Shown here one piece after another: positions 44,137 to 53,234 of a DNA stretch of 64,000 bases. The first letter of the stretch is position 1, and each line of letters opens with the position of its first letter. The notes beneath the pieces were generated by a model. The model did no database searches, was not told where the DNA came from, and worked only from the letters and a program-made list of their open reading frames with translations. The stretch spans positions 62,001 to 126,000 of the forward strand of contig CAYGBK010000015.1 of assembly GCA_964348095.1 (NCBI GenBank), read 5' to 3'. The DNA comes from WVXP01 sp964348095. GTDB lineage: Bacteria > Desulfobacterota > BSN033 > WVXP01. A program made the position numbers and the translations under genes.

Positions 44137-45197
44137 TTTTTCTTTGGAATCTGGTATCCGATGTAAGTCCCTGAACTAATTCCCATCAACCCCAGCAGGG
44201 TTGTCGGAATGGTGATAAACTGCTGATCTTTATAGCAGAACCAGGTAAATACAACGCCAATCAGAAGGGTCCAAATCAACATCTGAAGCTTGTGCAGACT
44301 GGTGTTGTTTTGATCGTCTAGGATTAGGTCGACCCATTTCCAGGGTTTTGTTCGGTCGGCAGGGGTTGTCAAAGAACTCAGTTCGGCCTGCAGAGAGGAA
44401 ATCTCTCCATTTAGCTTTGTTCGCTTATCCTTAGGGATGTTTCCCTTGCCGAGTTCGGTCTCTTTCTGTTCAATGAGTGGTTCCAACTCGCTGATTCTCT
44501 TCTCAGCCCTGTTCTTTGCAATAGATTTTGCGCCGAGAAAGGTTGTACTCGCTATCCCCATTAGCCAGAGAATGGAGGCGTCTGGCTCGAATATCTCCCC
44601 TTTAAGTAGGACGAGGTAAAGGTACCCACTAAGAACGATCCATGTCCAAACTGTCATTTGAAACTTTGCCAAACTTAGTTTTCCATCGTGTCCTATGAAG
44701 GGGTTATATCTGCGGCTAGAAAAGGAGATGATGGATAGCAGGGCTCCTACGCCAATAAAAACGAGCAAGAAGATTCTGGGAGAGAGATAGGTAAACTTGA
44801 ACTTTACTCGATTCGATTGAAAATTCGAGTCCTTTGTCGAGAGGCTGAGGTAATAGGATTTTGTCGCATAGGTTCGGCCCCAGGCGAGTTCGTGTAGATA
44901 GTCTATTTCTTGTAGATCTCTTGTAGACCTGCCGGGTTTATTGCCTATCCGGAAGGTCAACTGATCCGTACCGGTTGGGATCAGTTTGTCCTTTACCGGA
45001 TGGCCGTCGATATTGAGATTCAGGTTGGATATGTCGAGATCATCCGGTTTTTCGATCCTGATGGTCACATCCTTACCCAAGGAACCGCTGTCGGGCAAGA
45101 TTTCGAGGATTTGGAGTGACGATGATGCCAAGACATCTCCACAGGCCAGGAACATGACGACAATGCCGAGGATGGCAATTGATGGAGTCCGACGCAT
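44133..45197 (-). CDS. polytopic membrane protein with duplicated two-helix module (envelope operon)
   Basis: 354 residues. N-terminal signal/anchor (IAILGIVVMFLACGDVLASS) then an extracytoplasmic beta-rich, IPT-like region (about 25-130), and a membrane helix near 142-160. A two-helix module then appears twice. First: KLSLAKFQMTVWTWIVLSGY ... LWLMGIASTTFLGAKS; second: NTSLHKLQMLIWTLLIGVVF ... LGLMGISSGTYIGYQI. A cytoplasmic coiled coil (ELEPLIEQKETELGKGN to LQAELSSL) joins the copies. The gene leads the four-gene operon, 68 nt after a conserved hairpin at 45270. Function unknown. Confidence 0.82.
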   Translation of the reverse strand: MRRTPSIAILGIVVMFLACGDVLASSSLQILEILPDSGSLGKDVTIRIEKPDDLDISNLNLNIDGHPVKDKLIPTGTDQLTFRIGNKPGRSTRDLQEIDYLHELAWGRTYATKSYYLSLSTKDSNFQSNRVKFKFTYLSPRIFLLVFIGVGALLSIISFSSRRYNPFIGHDGKLSLAKFQMTVWTWIVLSGYLYLVLLKGEIFEPDASILWLMGIASTTFLGAKSIAKNRAEKRISELEPLIEQKETELGKGNIPKDKRTKLNGEISSLQAELSSLTTPADRTKPWKWVDLILDDQNNTSLHKLQMLIWTLLIGVVFTWFCYKDQQFITIPTTLLGLMGISSGTYIGYQIPKKK

Positions 45198-45261
45198 TTC
45201 TCACCCCCTTTGAAATTGGGCCTCGTCCACTGTCTTTGACCTCATCAGCCTCGTGACAATG

Positions 45262-45484
45262 GAACAGAAAAGCCCCCGACGAGACTGATGGATCCCGCGG
45301 AGGCTTCATAAGGGTAACTTTTGGAACCCCCTCTGCATGACTCACTCCCGTAAACCGAGATTCTGGCCTTCAGGCAGCTGCCACGATTACGTTCTTAGAG
45401 AGTCGACTGGGAGGGTCATTGATGACGGTTAAAGTCGTGGCAAGTGCGATCAAATGATAACCGAATCGTGGTAAGGATTGTCAA
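45262..45484 (-). ncRNA. conserved promoter-box-terminator unit 2 (leader or small RNA)
   Basis: Minus strand: TTGACA (45484-45479), 18-bp spacer, TTATCA (45460-45455), then AATCTCGGTTTA (near 45363-45352), and the hairpin CGGAGGCTT-type arm pair (45306-45298 with 45278-45270; one G-U) followed by TTTT. Transcript about 185 nt, ending 68 nt before the start of the membrane-protein operon. The loop sequence CATCAGTCTCGT can pair with ACGAGGCTGATG just after the stem, an alternative fold. Confidence 0.62.
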
Positions 45485-45517
45485 GGGATTTCTTCGGTCT
45501 CGCAGATTTTTCGTCGC

Positions 45518-46543
45518 CTATGCGTTCCTGGGGTCCAGCTTTTCCCTTGGAATCCTGAGAAGTTCGGATGCCCTCGTCATAGCCTCCTTGGGGAAGTCCA
45601 TGGCCAGCAGTTGCTGGTAGTTCTTTTCAACGGGATTCTCGATTTTCAATATCCGAAGAAACTCTTCCACGTTAATCGTTTCAACAAAATGAGGTGGCAT
45701 GTCATCGATCGGAACAGGATAGTCACTCCCAAAAACCATTCGCTGATGAGGGATCTTCTCCAGGACATCATCAATGATGGACGCCCTGAATTGGGTACAC
45801 ATGGCAGAAATATCTGCGTATAATTTCCAGCCCCTTCGATCAGCCTCCTCTAGCATCTCGCTCAGTTCTTTCAAATAGCTGCTCTCCCATGGAAAGAAAG
45901 ACGAGGCACAATGGGCTGCAATGACTGTGACACCCACATCGAGAGCAAGCCTTAACCTTCGCGGATCACCTAATTTCTGATACTCCTTTTTGAGAACCGG
46001 AACGGCGTGTTCCGGCCCAGTATGACATAAAAGTGGAAGATCCTGATCGGCGAGTTTTTCGTAAAACCATTTGTGTTTTTTATTGGACGGGTCGATTATC
46101 TGGGAATTAGGAATCCACTTTATGAGGACAGCTCCATTCTCAACCGATTTGTCGATCTCTTCTGTTCCATTGCCTTTTCCTCTATTGGGGTGGACCGAGG
46201 CCCCGAAGAGCACTTTCTGGGTGTTCTTTGCAATATCCATCACATATTGGTTCGGGGTTATCATGTGGCTCTTCCTTTTATCAACGTCACCGTTCTCTTT
46301 ATAAACCGCGTCGAGTGCTAGAAATACACCAAAGTCAATACTTGGAGCGTTGTTGAGCCGACTGATGATGGTATTGCGGATGGCCCGGTCATGATCCTCA
46401 AGGAGGTCCCGCAAAGGAATTCCAGATCGCACCACCATGTATAAATAGGCCGGGCTGGAGACAAACCTTCTGGACATTTTACAGGGGGTGCTGTTACCCC
46501 TTCCCCCGACATGCATGTGAAGGTCGATAACCTTTTTGTCCAT
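45518..46543 (-). CDS. amidohydrolase-2-type metal-dependent TIM-barrel hydrolase
   Basis: 341 residues from ATG 46543 (MDKKVIDLHMHVGG), preceded by GGGAAGGGAAG; ATG 46579 would add 12 residues. Motifs of the amidohydrolase superfamily: HMH near 7, LPLLCHTGPEH near 180, VIAAHCASS near 213, and FGSDYPVPIDD near 279. Family members decarboxylate or hydrolyse cyclic and aromatic acids, so substrate and even reaction type are open. It lies between the envelope operon and the 917-residue fusion gene, all on one strand. Confidence 0.85.
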   Translation of the reverse strand: MDKKVIDLHMHVGGRGNSTPCKMSRRFVSSPAYLYMVVRSGIPLRDLLEDHDRAIRNTIISRLNNAPSIDFGVFLALDAVYKENGDVDKRKSHMITPNQYVMDIAKNTQKVLFGASVHPNRGKGNGTEEIDKSVENGAVLIKWIPNSQIIDPSNKKHKWFYEKLADQDLPLLCHTGPEHAVPVLKKEYQKLGDPRRLRLALDVGVTVIAAHCASSFFPWESSYLKELSEMLEEADRRGWKLYADISAMCTQFRASIIDDVLEKIPHQRMVFGSDYPVPIDDMPPHFVETINVEEFLRILKIENPVEKNYQQLLAMDFPKEAMTRASELLRIPREKLDPRNA

Positions 46544-46749
46544 TTTTCTTCCCTTCCCGTTCTCGTTAAGAGCCACCATCCTGATCTCATTTTACGATGA
46601 GTCGCCCATCTCAGGAAAGTGCACCTCCTTGGTCGTTATGTGGTCATTCGAGATCAGAGTGGTTTGGGACCCTATGGACAAACAGCAAATAACCGGATTC
46701 CTTTATCCCATGATGCCACGAGATTAGCCTGAAACTCTGTTATCACTAA

Positions 46750-47062
46750 TGGATGTTTGCGGAGGCAAGGAGTTGGACCTGCCGGGGCCGTTCCGACATC
46801 CCTTTTCTCGGCTTTTGTTTGATGAAAACGGCCTTCCATAAAAGCACTCGTTCCTCTCGCCCGCTCTGCCCTGCAGGAATCTGCGGGGTATCGCTCGAGC
46901 TCTCAGAGTCCGCAGAGTGAGAAAACGGATGGACCAGGCGTTTGGCCTAATTTTTTGAGGGGAAAAGTTAGGCCAAGTAATCTCCTCTGGATTGGCCTCT
47001 CACCAATCCAGAGGACGTTCCCTCTGAGTTTCCGTGTGCTCTGTGAGAGGTTGTGGAGACGT
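46750..47062. repeat. long structured inverted repeat, arm 2 (partner 24737-25050)
   Basis: Reverse complement of 24737-25050 with scattered changes. The same two hairpins are kept: TTGGCCTAATTTTT/AAAAGTTAGGCCAA-type near 46942-46976, and CCTCTGGATTGG/CCAATCCAGAGG near 46984-47013. Outer parts match as well (GGCCGTTCCGACATCCC, TTTTCTCGGCTTTTGTTTGA). Confidence 0.8.
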
Positions 47063-47373
47063 CCAATTTGCTGCGATTATCTTGTTGAGAAACTCCTAGA
47101 TCGGGTACAGCGCTTTCTTTCCCCCTTTCTGGCGGAAATCTCTGAAGATGACTTCGGCACAAGTGGTCTAAAGAAATCGCACAACAGCCCGTCCCTAGGT
47201 GGCCCGCCAAGAGTGCAGAAGCAAAGGGATGAGAGAGTTCACGCCGCAAATCCGAGTTTTCTATGAACCCGTAACCATAGGGGAACGATACATTAGAAAA
47301 TGGGGTAGCTCAGCCAAGACCAGAGAATTGAGCAATTACCAATCCACAGGTAATTCGATCCTCCTCGGACTTT
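47063..47373. other. 311-bp non-coding region
   Basis: Downstream flank of the fusion gene. I see no gene in it. Confidence 0.4.
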
Positions 47374-50127
47374 CTATCTCACTAGCTTTTGCCACCACCG
47401 TATTCCGGCATATCGCCTGTAAAGCTTATTACTCAACTCTGCATCTGCGGCACCCTCTCGTACCCTCTCAAAAAAGAGGCTTCGCAAGGGATCGGTAATG
47501 ACTCTGAGAACTCGACGGATCGTGCTTTCTTCCCGGTATTCAAAGTAGGGGTCCATGTTGGAAAAAACGGAGTAGAAAAAGTTGCCAAAATAGTACTCCA
47601 TATCAAGCCCAAAGGCGAATTTAGAGACGATGTCAGGGACATTTACCCAGTCAGGATATAAGGTGCGGTCCCCTAACATATGGATTTCTGGTTTTCCAAA
47701 GACATCCACGGCTTCCCTCATGTATCCGCTCACCATGGGATCCAGCCCCATCTTCGCTGCACCAATCCAGGCCACGGCGACGATATCGTCACCTCCAATT
47801 ATGGTGTCTGTGTAATTGGGATCCTTATCGGCAAAGATACCAAAGGGTCCATCGGCGCTGATATGTGCATCTACGAACCCGAAATGGACGGGAAAGTGCC
47901 TTAGAAACTCTATGGTGGTAGAAGTTATGTCGCGTTCACAGTGGTATTCCTTGAATTTGTTCTCTTCTGGCAGTGCTCCATAAATATTCTTGATCGTTAA
48001 GGTGTAGTAGGAGTAGGAGTGGGTTTTGTTCTTGGCGAAGGATATTCTGAAATCGGCGTTCTTCCACTCGGAATTGACAGCGTGTTTCCCCAGCTTACCT
48101 TCAAATTGATATTCTTCTTTGCCTAGAGAAAGATCAATGATTCGATAGGTCCCTTCGCCAGGACAGATCCCGTCCAATCCAATGTAATTCGCTACGGTGC
48201 TCACCTCTCTGTTGGTAAAGAACGTCCCGTAAGTGCTTCTGGCTTCCGCAACGGCGATGTTACGGTATCCCTTTGTCCAAATGAGACTTACCAGATGCTC
48301 AATAAGTTCGGGATCAACAAAAGTCGTGCGATCTTTCAGAGAATACATGAACATGAAATTCGGTTTTATAATTATGGAAAAATCCTTCTTGCTTTTGCCT
48401 GTTTTTCCCCTCGAGGCCTCCAGCTTATCGAAGAACCGGGTCATTTCAACGACCTGTTCCAGGGCTTCATATTTATCGGGATGCTTGACTGCTGCCACCA
48501 CCGCTTTTCGATCACACCCGATGCTTGCCAGATTCAGAAGGTCCATATTCTCCTCTAAGGCAAAGCACCCCTCTCTACCGCCGTCTTTTAACGCAACAAT
48601 TCGCCGTTGAAAAACCGCCGTGGGATAATGGTCATTGTTGATCTCCAAAAGGACTTTCTCTGGCGGGGGAAATTTATCTCCTTCAGCTCTCGAGAGTAGA
48701 CGGGGCTTGTTCTTTTTTATTTCAAAGTCCAGCCACGCAAAATGGTCGATGATCTTTCCCAATTGTCCTTCAATTTTGTCGATTAAAAAGTCTTTTCTGT
48801 GCTCTCTAAGGGTATCGGCGCGGATATGGAGTCTTACGACGTCCGCGGCAGGATCAACGGCGCAGAAGTAGTTGTAGTAAAGGGTGGGCCACCTCACATT
48901 CTTGAAGGAAGAGATCTCGGCCTCACCCAGAATTTCATTCTCAGGTACCGTGAAATGGGACGTCTCGGATTCTTTTATCAAGGTGATATGTCCATCCTCA
49001 ATTGTAACCCGGTGCGGCGTTATGTGGATTCCCAGGGTATCGAGATGGGGCAGCCATTCACGGATATCCTCCATGAATGATCTGATGACGTGCTTTTGGA
49101 AGTCTGATCTCAGGGGAAAGGGAATGTGCTGAGTCGGAAATGGTTTCGCCGTGAACCGCAGATCTATTTTGATTTCAAGTTTTTCGAGGTGGTCAGGTAG
49201 CGAGGATCCTGTCATGTGGCTGACAGAAGCACCATACCCATCTTTGATTTCGTATATTTCTCCTTCGTAATGATATGAGCCCTTTTCTACGTCAAGGTAC
49301 AGATCCTCGATCCTGTGATTGGATAGGGCAAAGGGTCTATATTGTCCATCCTCTTTTTCTATTAAGAGGGCGATGTCCCAAAAGGTGGTTTTGTCTCCCC
49401 AGGGGAAGTCCTTGTCGTGGATTCCGGAAAAAAAGAAAAAACGTTTCTTTTTGCCTCCCCCCTCCTGGGATAGGCGGCCTGATAAGACGAGGTTCTCATA
49501 ATCGGTATAGTAGAATGGGCTGATATCATGAAGATAGGTGTCACGAAGCTCGCCATAGACAAAAGAGAAAAACCTGAGCTTGACCCTTATTTTTTCAATA
49601 ATGTTTTTGCAATGCGTCGGCTCGAGAGAGGCCATCATGGAAGGGAGATCGGTCAAGCGATATTTGAGGATACCTGAACCGAAGAGATTCATTTCGTCAT
49701 CGGTAACCCGGTAGATTCGGGTAAAGAGGGTGGTCATGTCTTCGAGGGGGTCGATCTTTCCCTTATCATGGTAAATGACTTTATAGCCGTGCAAATAGTA
49801 TTCCGCCTTATCCTGCCCGGTAAAAGAGAAACTGTAACTCATTCTTCTGTGTCCGGTAACGTGAGAGGGCTGAAAGAGATTGAATTCGCCCCGTTGGATC
49901 TCGAGATCCTTTCCCACTCCTGAGCAGGACACCCGTCCTGTGAGTTTTGCTTTGCGTCCAGAAATCTTGATAAAATCCTCCATGTTTTCAATATCTATCG
50001 TTGCCCAAAACTGAAGTCGGCGATTCGAGTTTTTGCCCTGTTCAAACCCCTTATGGAAATCATCCACCCCTTCAGCAAAATGACCCAACATTGTCTCTTT
50101 GAACCTAAGACCTGGCGTTTTTGGCAT
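47374..50127 (-). CDS. 917-residue fusion: GMC-oxidase-associated beta domain(s) plus DUF362 domain
   Basis: Large soluble protein with no signal peptide. Residues 5-150 (LRFKETMLGHFAEG, FNLFQPSHVTGHRRMSYSFS, EDMTTLFTRIYR) resemble a beta-rich domain usually fused to GMC-type (cholesterol oxidase-like) oxidoreductases. Residues about 185-340 may be a second, diverged copy. Residues about 560-860 look like DUF362 (FSIIIKPNFMFMYSLKD, NADFRISFAKNKTHSYSYYT, FVDAHISADGPFG, DDIVAVAWIGAAKMGLDP). DUF362 proteins often accompany Fe-S or redox functions but this one shows no cysteine cluster motif. Reaction unknown; domain calls are from pattern memory. Confidence 0.7.
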   Translation of the reverse strand: MPKTPGLRFKETMLGHFAEGVDDFHKGFEQGKNSNRRLQFWATIDIENMEDFIKISGRKAKLTGRVSCSGVGKDLEIQRGEFNLFQPSHVTGHRRMSYSFSFTGQDKAEYYLHGYKVIYHDKGKIDPLEDMTTLFTRIYRVTDDEMNLFGSGILKYRLTDLPSMMASLEPTHCKNIIEKIRVKLRFFSFVYGELRDTYLHDISPFYYTDYENLVLSGRLSQEGGGKKKRFFFFSGIHDKDFPWGDKTTFWDIALLIEKEDGQYRPFALSNHRIEDLYLDVEKGSYHYEGEIYEIKDGYGASVSHMTGSSLPDHLEKLEIKIDLRFTAKPFPTQHIPFPLRSDFQKHVIRSFMEDIREWLPHLDTLGIHITPHRVTIEDGHITLIKESETSHFTVPENEILGEAEISSFKNVRWPTLYYNYFCAVDPAADVVRLHIRADTLREHRKDFLIDKIEGQLGKIIDHFAWLDFEIKKNKPRLLSRAEGDKFPPPEKVLLEINNDHYPTAVFQRRIVALKDGGREGCFALEENMDLLNLASIGCDRKAVVAAVKHPDKYEALEQVVEMTRFFDKLEASRGKTGKSKKDFSIIIKPNFMFMYSLKDRTTFVDPELIEHLVSLIWTKGYRNIAVAEARSTYGTFFTNREVSTVANYIGLDGICPGEGTYRIIDLSLGKEEYQFEGKLGKHAVNSEWKNADFRISFAKNKTHSYSYYTLTIKNIYGALPEENKFKEYHCERDITSTTIEFLRHFPVHFGFVDAHISADGPFGIFADKDPNYTDTIIGGDDIVAVAWIGAAKMGLDPMVSGYMREAVDVFGKPEIHMLGDRTLYPDWVNVPDIVSKFAFGLDMEYYFGNFFYSVFSNMDPYFEYREESTIRRVLRVITDPLRSLFFERVREGAADAELSNKLYRRYAGIRWWQKLVR

Positions 50128-50353
50128 CGCGACCTTCCTCCCTACTGACGTCTCTTGATCCTAAGACTGTGAAAAGGAGTCTTTATCAGCGTTTATTCAT
50201 GATACCGAAATGGGATAACGGATCCTTGGAAAAAGGATGGGACAAAATCAAAAAACCAATTAATCGTCTTAGTTGTTCGATTCCCACTATTCGGCCGTTC
50301 CGATTTGACTGCAATCACTGGGGTCTTCGGTAGAGCCGCTGACCCCACGAGAT

Positions 50354-52084
50354 TCAGTGCCCGGTGCCATCGTTTTTGAAAATCGCCATTTCGTGCCCAT
50401 CAAGGGGCACCCTGACGACATGGCGGGCGCCTCTTTGGTTCACGACAACGTGCTTGTCAGGTTTGAGGAGATTGATCAGCTTTTGTTTGGGACTATTCAG
50501 ATTGACATCTACGGTCACGAAATCGTTCCTGGGTATGCTGTCGAGATTCATGGCAACAAGGATCTCAGTCGTGTCGAGTATCCTTGAATAGGCCAGCGTA
50601 GTTTTCCCATTCAGAGGATGTCCGAAATCGATCCCGTTCCCTGAGATCTCACGAAAGTACTGTCTGCCATAACGCAGGGCCGGTTCCACCTTCCTGATCG
50701 CCGCTATTCTGGCGATGCCTTGATAGGTTGGGTGGTTCTGATTGAAAAAGTGAAATCCCTGGCTATCAAAGGCGCCCCATGTGCCACCAAACATACATTC
50801 TCTGACGTAACTATCATCTTTCCCCCCGCCATCAAACCCCTGCTCGGTGCCATAGTAGATACACGGTAAGCCCTGACTGGTCAGCAGATACCCGATTGCC
50901 AGGACCGCCTGTCTGGGGAAAGGATTCTGATGGAGAAACCGCCTATAGGTTCTGGACATCTGATCGTGGTTGTCAACAAATGTGACAAAGTAACGGCCGG
51001 CCTCTCCGTGATCGGCATACTGCATCTTAAAGCGTTCGTATCGTTCCCGCAAATGGAACGGATTGAGAAAGCCTTTTATGACTTCTTCCAAAACGAAATA
51101 GAGAGGAAAATCCAAAGCTGCATTCAATGAGGGAAACCGTTCAGTCGTGCCCTGGATGCGGCTGTTACGACCAATATACTGCCGTATAGTCGAATCATCC
51201 CCCACAATCTCACCAAAGATAAGGAAATTGTGTTTGCCAATCCGCTTCGCATATTCGCGAACTGCGTTACAGAAAATAGCAGTTGCACTCGATTCCATGT
51301 GCTTGACTGCATCCACCCGAAACCCATCCACATCCGTAATGGCTATCCAGTATTTATAGACTTTGATTAGGGTGTCCAACACCTTAGGCTGGGAAATATC
51401 TAACTCTTTAAGACTCAGAAAATCACCATTGATGGCCTGGTCAGGGTCGCTCCAATCAATAATCTCCCCCCTTCTCTTGTATCGTTCGGGGAACTGCAGT
51501 TCTTCTGGCCAGACCGCATCATCCTCTTGAAGTCCTTGTTCAGGATTGACCTCTCGCCAGAAACCGAACTCAAAAGGGCCCGAAGCTTCTTTCCAATAAT
51601 AGTATGAATGGTCGTCCGGATACGCCCAGTTGTCCCCCGTATGGTTGATGATGATGTCTAGGATGACATAGATACCTCTTGCGTGAGCCTCCCTCACCAG
51701 CTTTTGCAAGTCCTCTTTGGTGCCGAATCGGTGGTCCACCTCCAAGAAATTCTGAATCCCATATCCGTGATAGCTATCGTTCTTCTCCTGGCGGTTCTTG
51801 AGAACAGGACTTAGCCATATGCAGTTCGCGCCAAGGCCCTTGATGTAATCCAGGCGCCGCAGAATGCCGCTGAGATTTCCGCCCTGAAATGCTTTGCCCT
51901 GCTCCGGATCTCGCGGTTGTGTCACTGCGTCAGGGTGATAGGGCGAAAGGTCCTCTTGATTGTTGTCAAATCGATCTACCAACAGGAAATAGATGAACGT
52001 ATCTCGCCAGTCATTCGGAGAGGGAAAGACTTCCCCGCGAGGAGTGAAGTCCAGTTCCCTCACCGATTTGATTCTCTTTACCAT
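50354..52084 (-). CDS. GH13-family alpha-amylase-type glycoside hydrolase
   Basis: 576 residues without signal peptide, so cytoplasmic. (Beta/alpha)8 catalytic regions: I DIIINHTGD (about 143), II GFRVDAVKH with the nucleophile Asp (about 257), III IFGEIVGDD with the acid Glu (about 291), and IV FVDNHDQ (about 367). The start YFLLVDRFDNNQ is typical. A short C-terminal beta domain follows (about 490-576). Could be an alpha-amylase, neopullulanase-like or trehalose-related enzyme; not resolvable. Lies between the phosphoesterase and the DUF362 fusion, same strand. Confidence 0.93.
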   Translation of the reverse strand: MVKRIKSVRELDFTPRGEVFPSPNDWRDTFIYFLLVDRFDNNQEDLSPYHPDAVTQPRDPEQGKAFQGGNLSGILRRLDYIKGLGANCIWLSPVLKNRQEKNDSYHGYGIQNFLEVDHRFGTKEDLQKLVREAHARGIYVILDIIINHTGDNWAYPDDHSYYYWKEASGPFEFGFWREVNPEQGLQEDDAVWPEELQFPERYKRRGEIIDWSDPDQAINGDFLSLKELDISQPKVLDTLIKVYKYWIAITDVDGFRVDAVKHMESSATAIFCNAVREYAKRIGKHNFLIFGEIVGDDSTIRQYIGRNSRIQGTTERFPSLNAALDFPLYFVLEEVIKGFLNPFHLRERYERFKMQYADHGEAGRYFVTFVDNHDQMSRTYRRFLHQNPFPRQAVLAIGYLLTSQGLPCIYYGTEQGFDGGGKDDSYVRECMFGGTWGAFDSQGFHFFNQNHPTYQGIARIAAIRKVEPALRYGRQYFREISGNGIDFGHPLNGKTTLAYSRILDTTEILVAMNLDSIPRNDFVTVDVNLNSPKQKLINLLKPDKHVVVNQRGARHVVRVPLDGHEMAIFKNDGTGH

Positions 52085-52209
52085 ATTCTATGCCTCCACG
52101 TCCTATTTTTGCCAAAAGGATAATGGCATGGTCCGGCAGTGCATGTACTGGACAGATTCTCACCCCCTCCGCCACCAGCAATTCCAAAAAACAATCACAC
52201 AAGAATCTT

Positions 52210-52965
52210 TCACCCAATTCGGACATCCGCCACGGTCACCTGATTCTGTTCGACGGTTATTTCCCGTGCCCAGTCTTTGCCAGGAGAATTGTCAGACGCA
52301 AGGATATATTGAATACCGTTCATATTTTCCCATTGACTGGATACGTGTTTGTGCCCAAATAGAATAACCTGAACCCTGCAATAGATAGTTCGCATGAGCT
52401 CATAGGCATCTCTCAATTCCATAAAAGGGTTATTGTGCATAAAAGGGTGATGATGGAAACACAGGAACTTGATCATATTTGATGCCGAAGGATTTGACAG
52501 GATAGTGTCGAGTGCGGCCAGCTGTTCAGTTCCGACCTCCCCAGAGGCAAAATCAAAAGGATGTTCCGTTTCTAGGTTGGTATCCAGGGCTATTACCATG
52601 ACCCGATCATTGTTTTCCTCCACCAGGTTGACGACAGGTGTGTTATCACCGCTAAATGTACCCCCCTGCTCCAGGGGGGCCGACAGCATCTCGTCAAACC
52701 GCACTGCCCTTTCTCGGCTGTAGAAGTTTCCAACAGCACCAAAGTCATGGTTTCCGGGGGTGATGAAGATGTGTCCTTTGAATTGTTCCAGGCCTTCAAG
52801 AGCACGTTTGTACTGTTCCTCATGCCCGTCGTCGGCAATATCACCTGTTACGATCACGCAGTGATTAGGATATTCCTTCTTGACGGTCTTGAGGGTCTTT
52901 GTCGTTGCCGTGTTGTCTCTCTTTTTTCGATGAAAATGGAGATCGCTTAAATGTAAGAATTTCAT
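52210..52965 (-). CDS. metallophosphoesterase (Icc/CpdA-like)
   Basis: 251 residues from ATG 52965, chosen for AGGAGG 7 bp upstream; the open frame extends 39 codons further without support. Calcineurin-type motifs: LSDLHFH (5-11), VTGDIADDG (about 40), TPGNHDFG (about 70), CFHHHPF (about 168) and FGHKHVSS (about 206). This order matches class III cyclic nucleotide phosphodiesterases and related enzymes. Follows the third conserved leader unit by 270 nt and precedes the GH13 gene. Confidence 0.88.
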   Translation of the reverse strand: MKFLHLSDLHFHRKKRDNTATTKTLKTVKKEYPNHCVIVTGDIADDGHEEQYKRALEGLEQFKGHIFITPGNHDFGAVGNFYSRERAVRFDEMLSAPLEQGGTFSGDNTPVVNLVEENNDRVMVIALDTNLETEHPFDFASGEVGTEQLAALDTILSNPSASNMIKFLCFHHHPFMHNNPFMELRDAYELMRTIYCRVQVILFGHKHVSSQWENMNGIQYILASDNSPGKDWAREITVEQNQVTVADVRIG

Positions 52966-53082
52966 TTCTATCCTCCTTTTCCAGGTTTCTCTGTTCTGGC
53001 GTGGTCTTTGGATCCTATGAATCGCGTGGTTATTCCGACCGGTTTCGATTATCCGAATGGCGGTGCGGCTTTGCCCCCCCAT

Positions 53083-53234
53083 GCCAGCGCAGATTGTGTT
53101 GCGGCTGAATCTTGCGCTGAGCTATGTCCCCCTTGTTTGGCTTTTTTTGTTGCCATCACACCGGACGGACCTGAAAAGGGTTGTTTCATGGCTGCCCATC
53201 CATGTCGCTAGGTGAAAAGCGAACAAGGTCGGCT
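53083..53234. other. short non-coding region before the phosphoesterase gene
   Basis: Together with unit 3 it makes a 455-bp gap between the phosphoesterase start and the FAU-1 stop. No gene seen. Confidence 0.4.
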
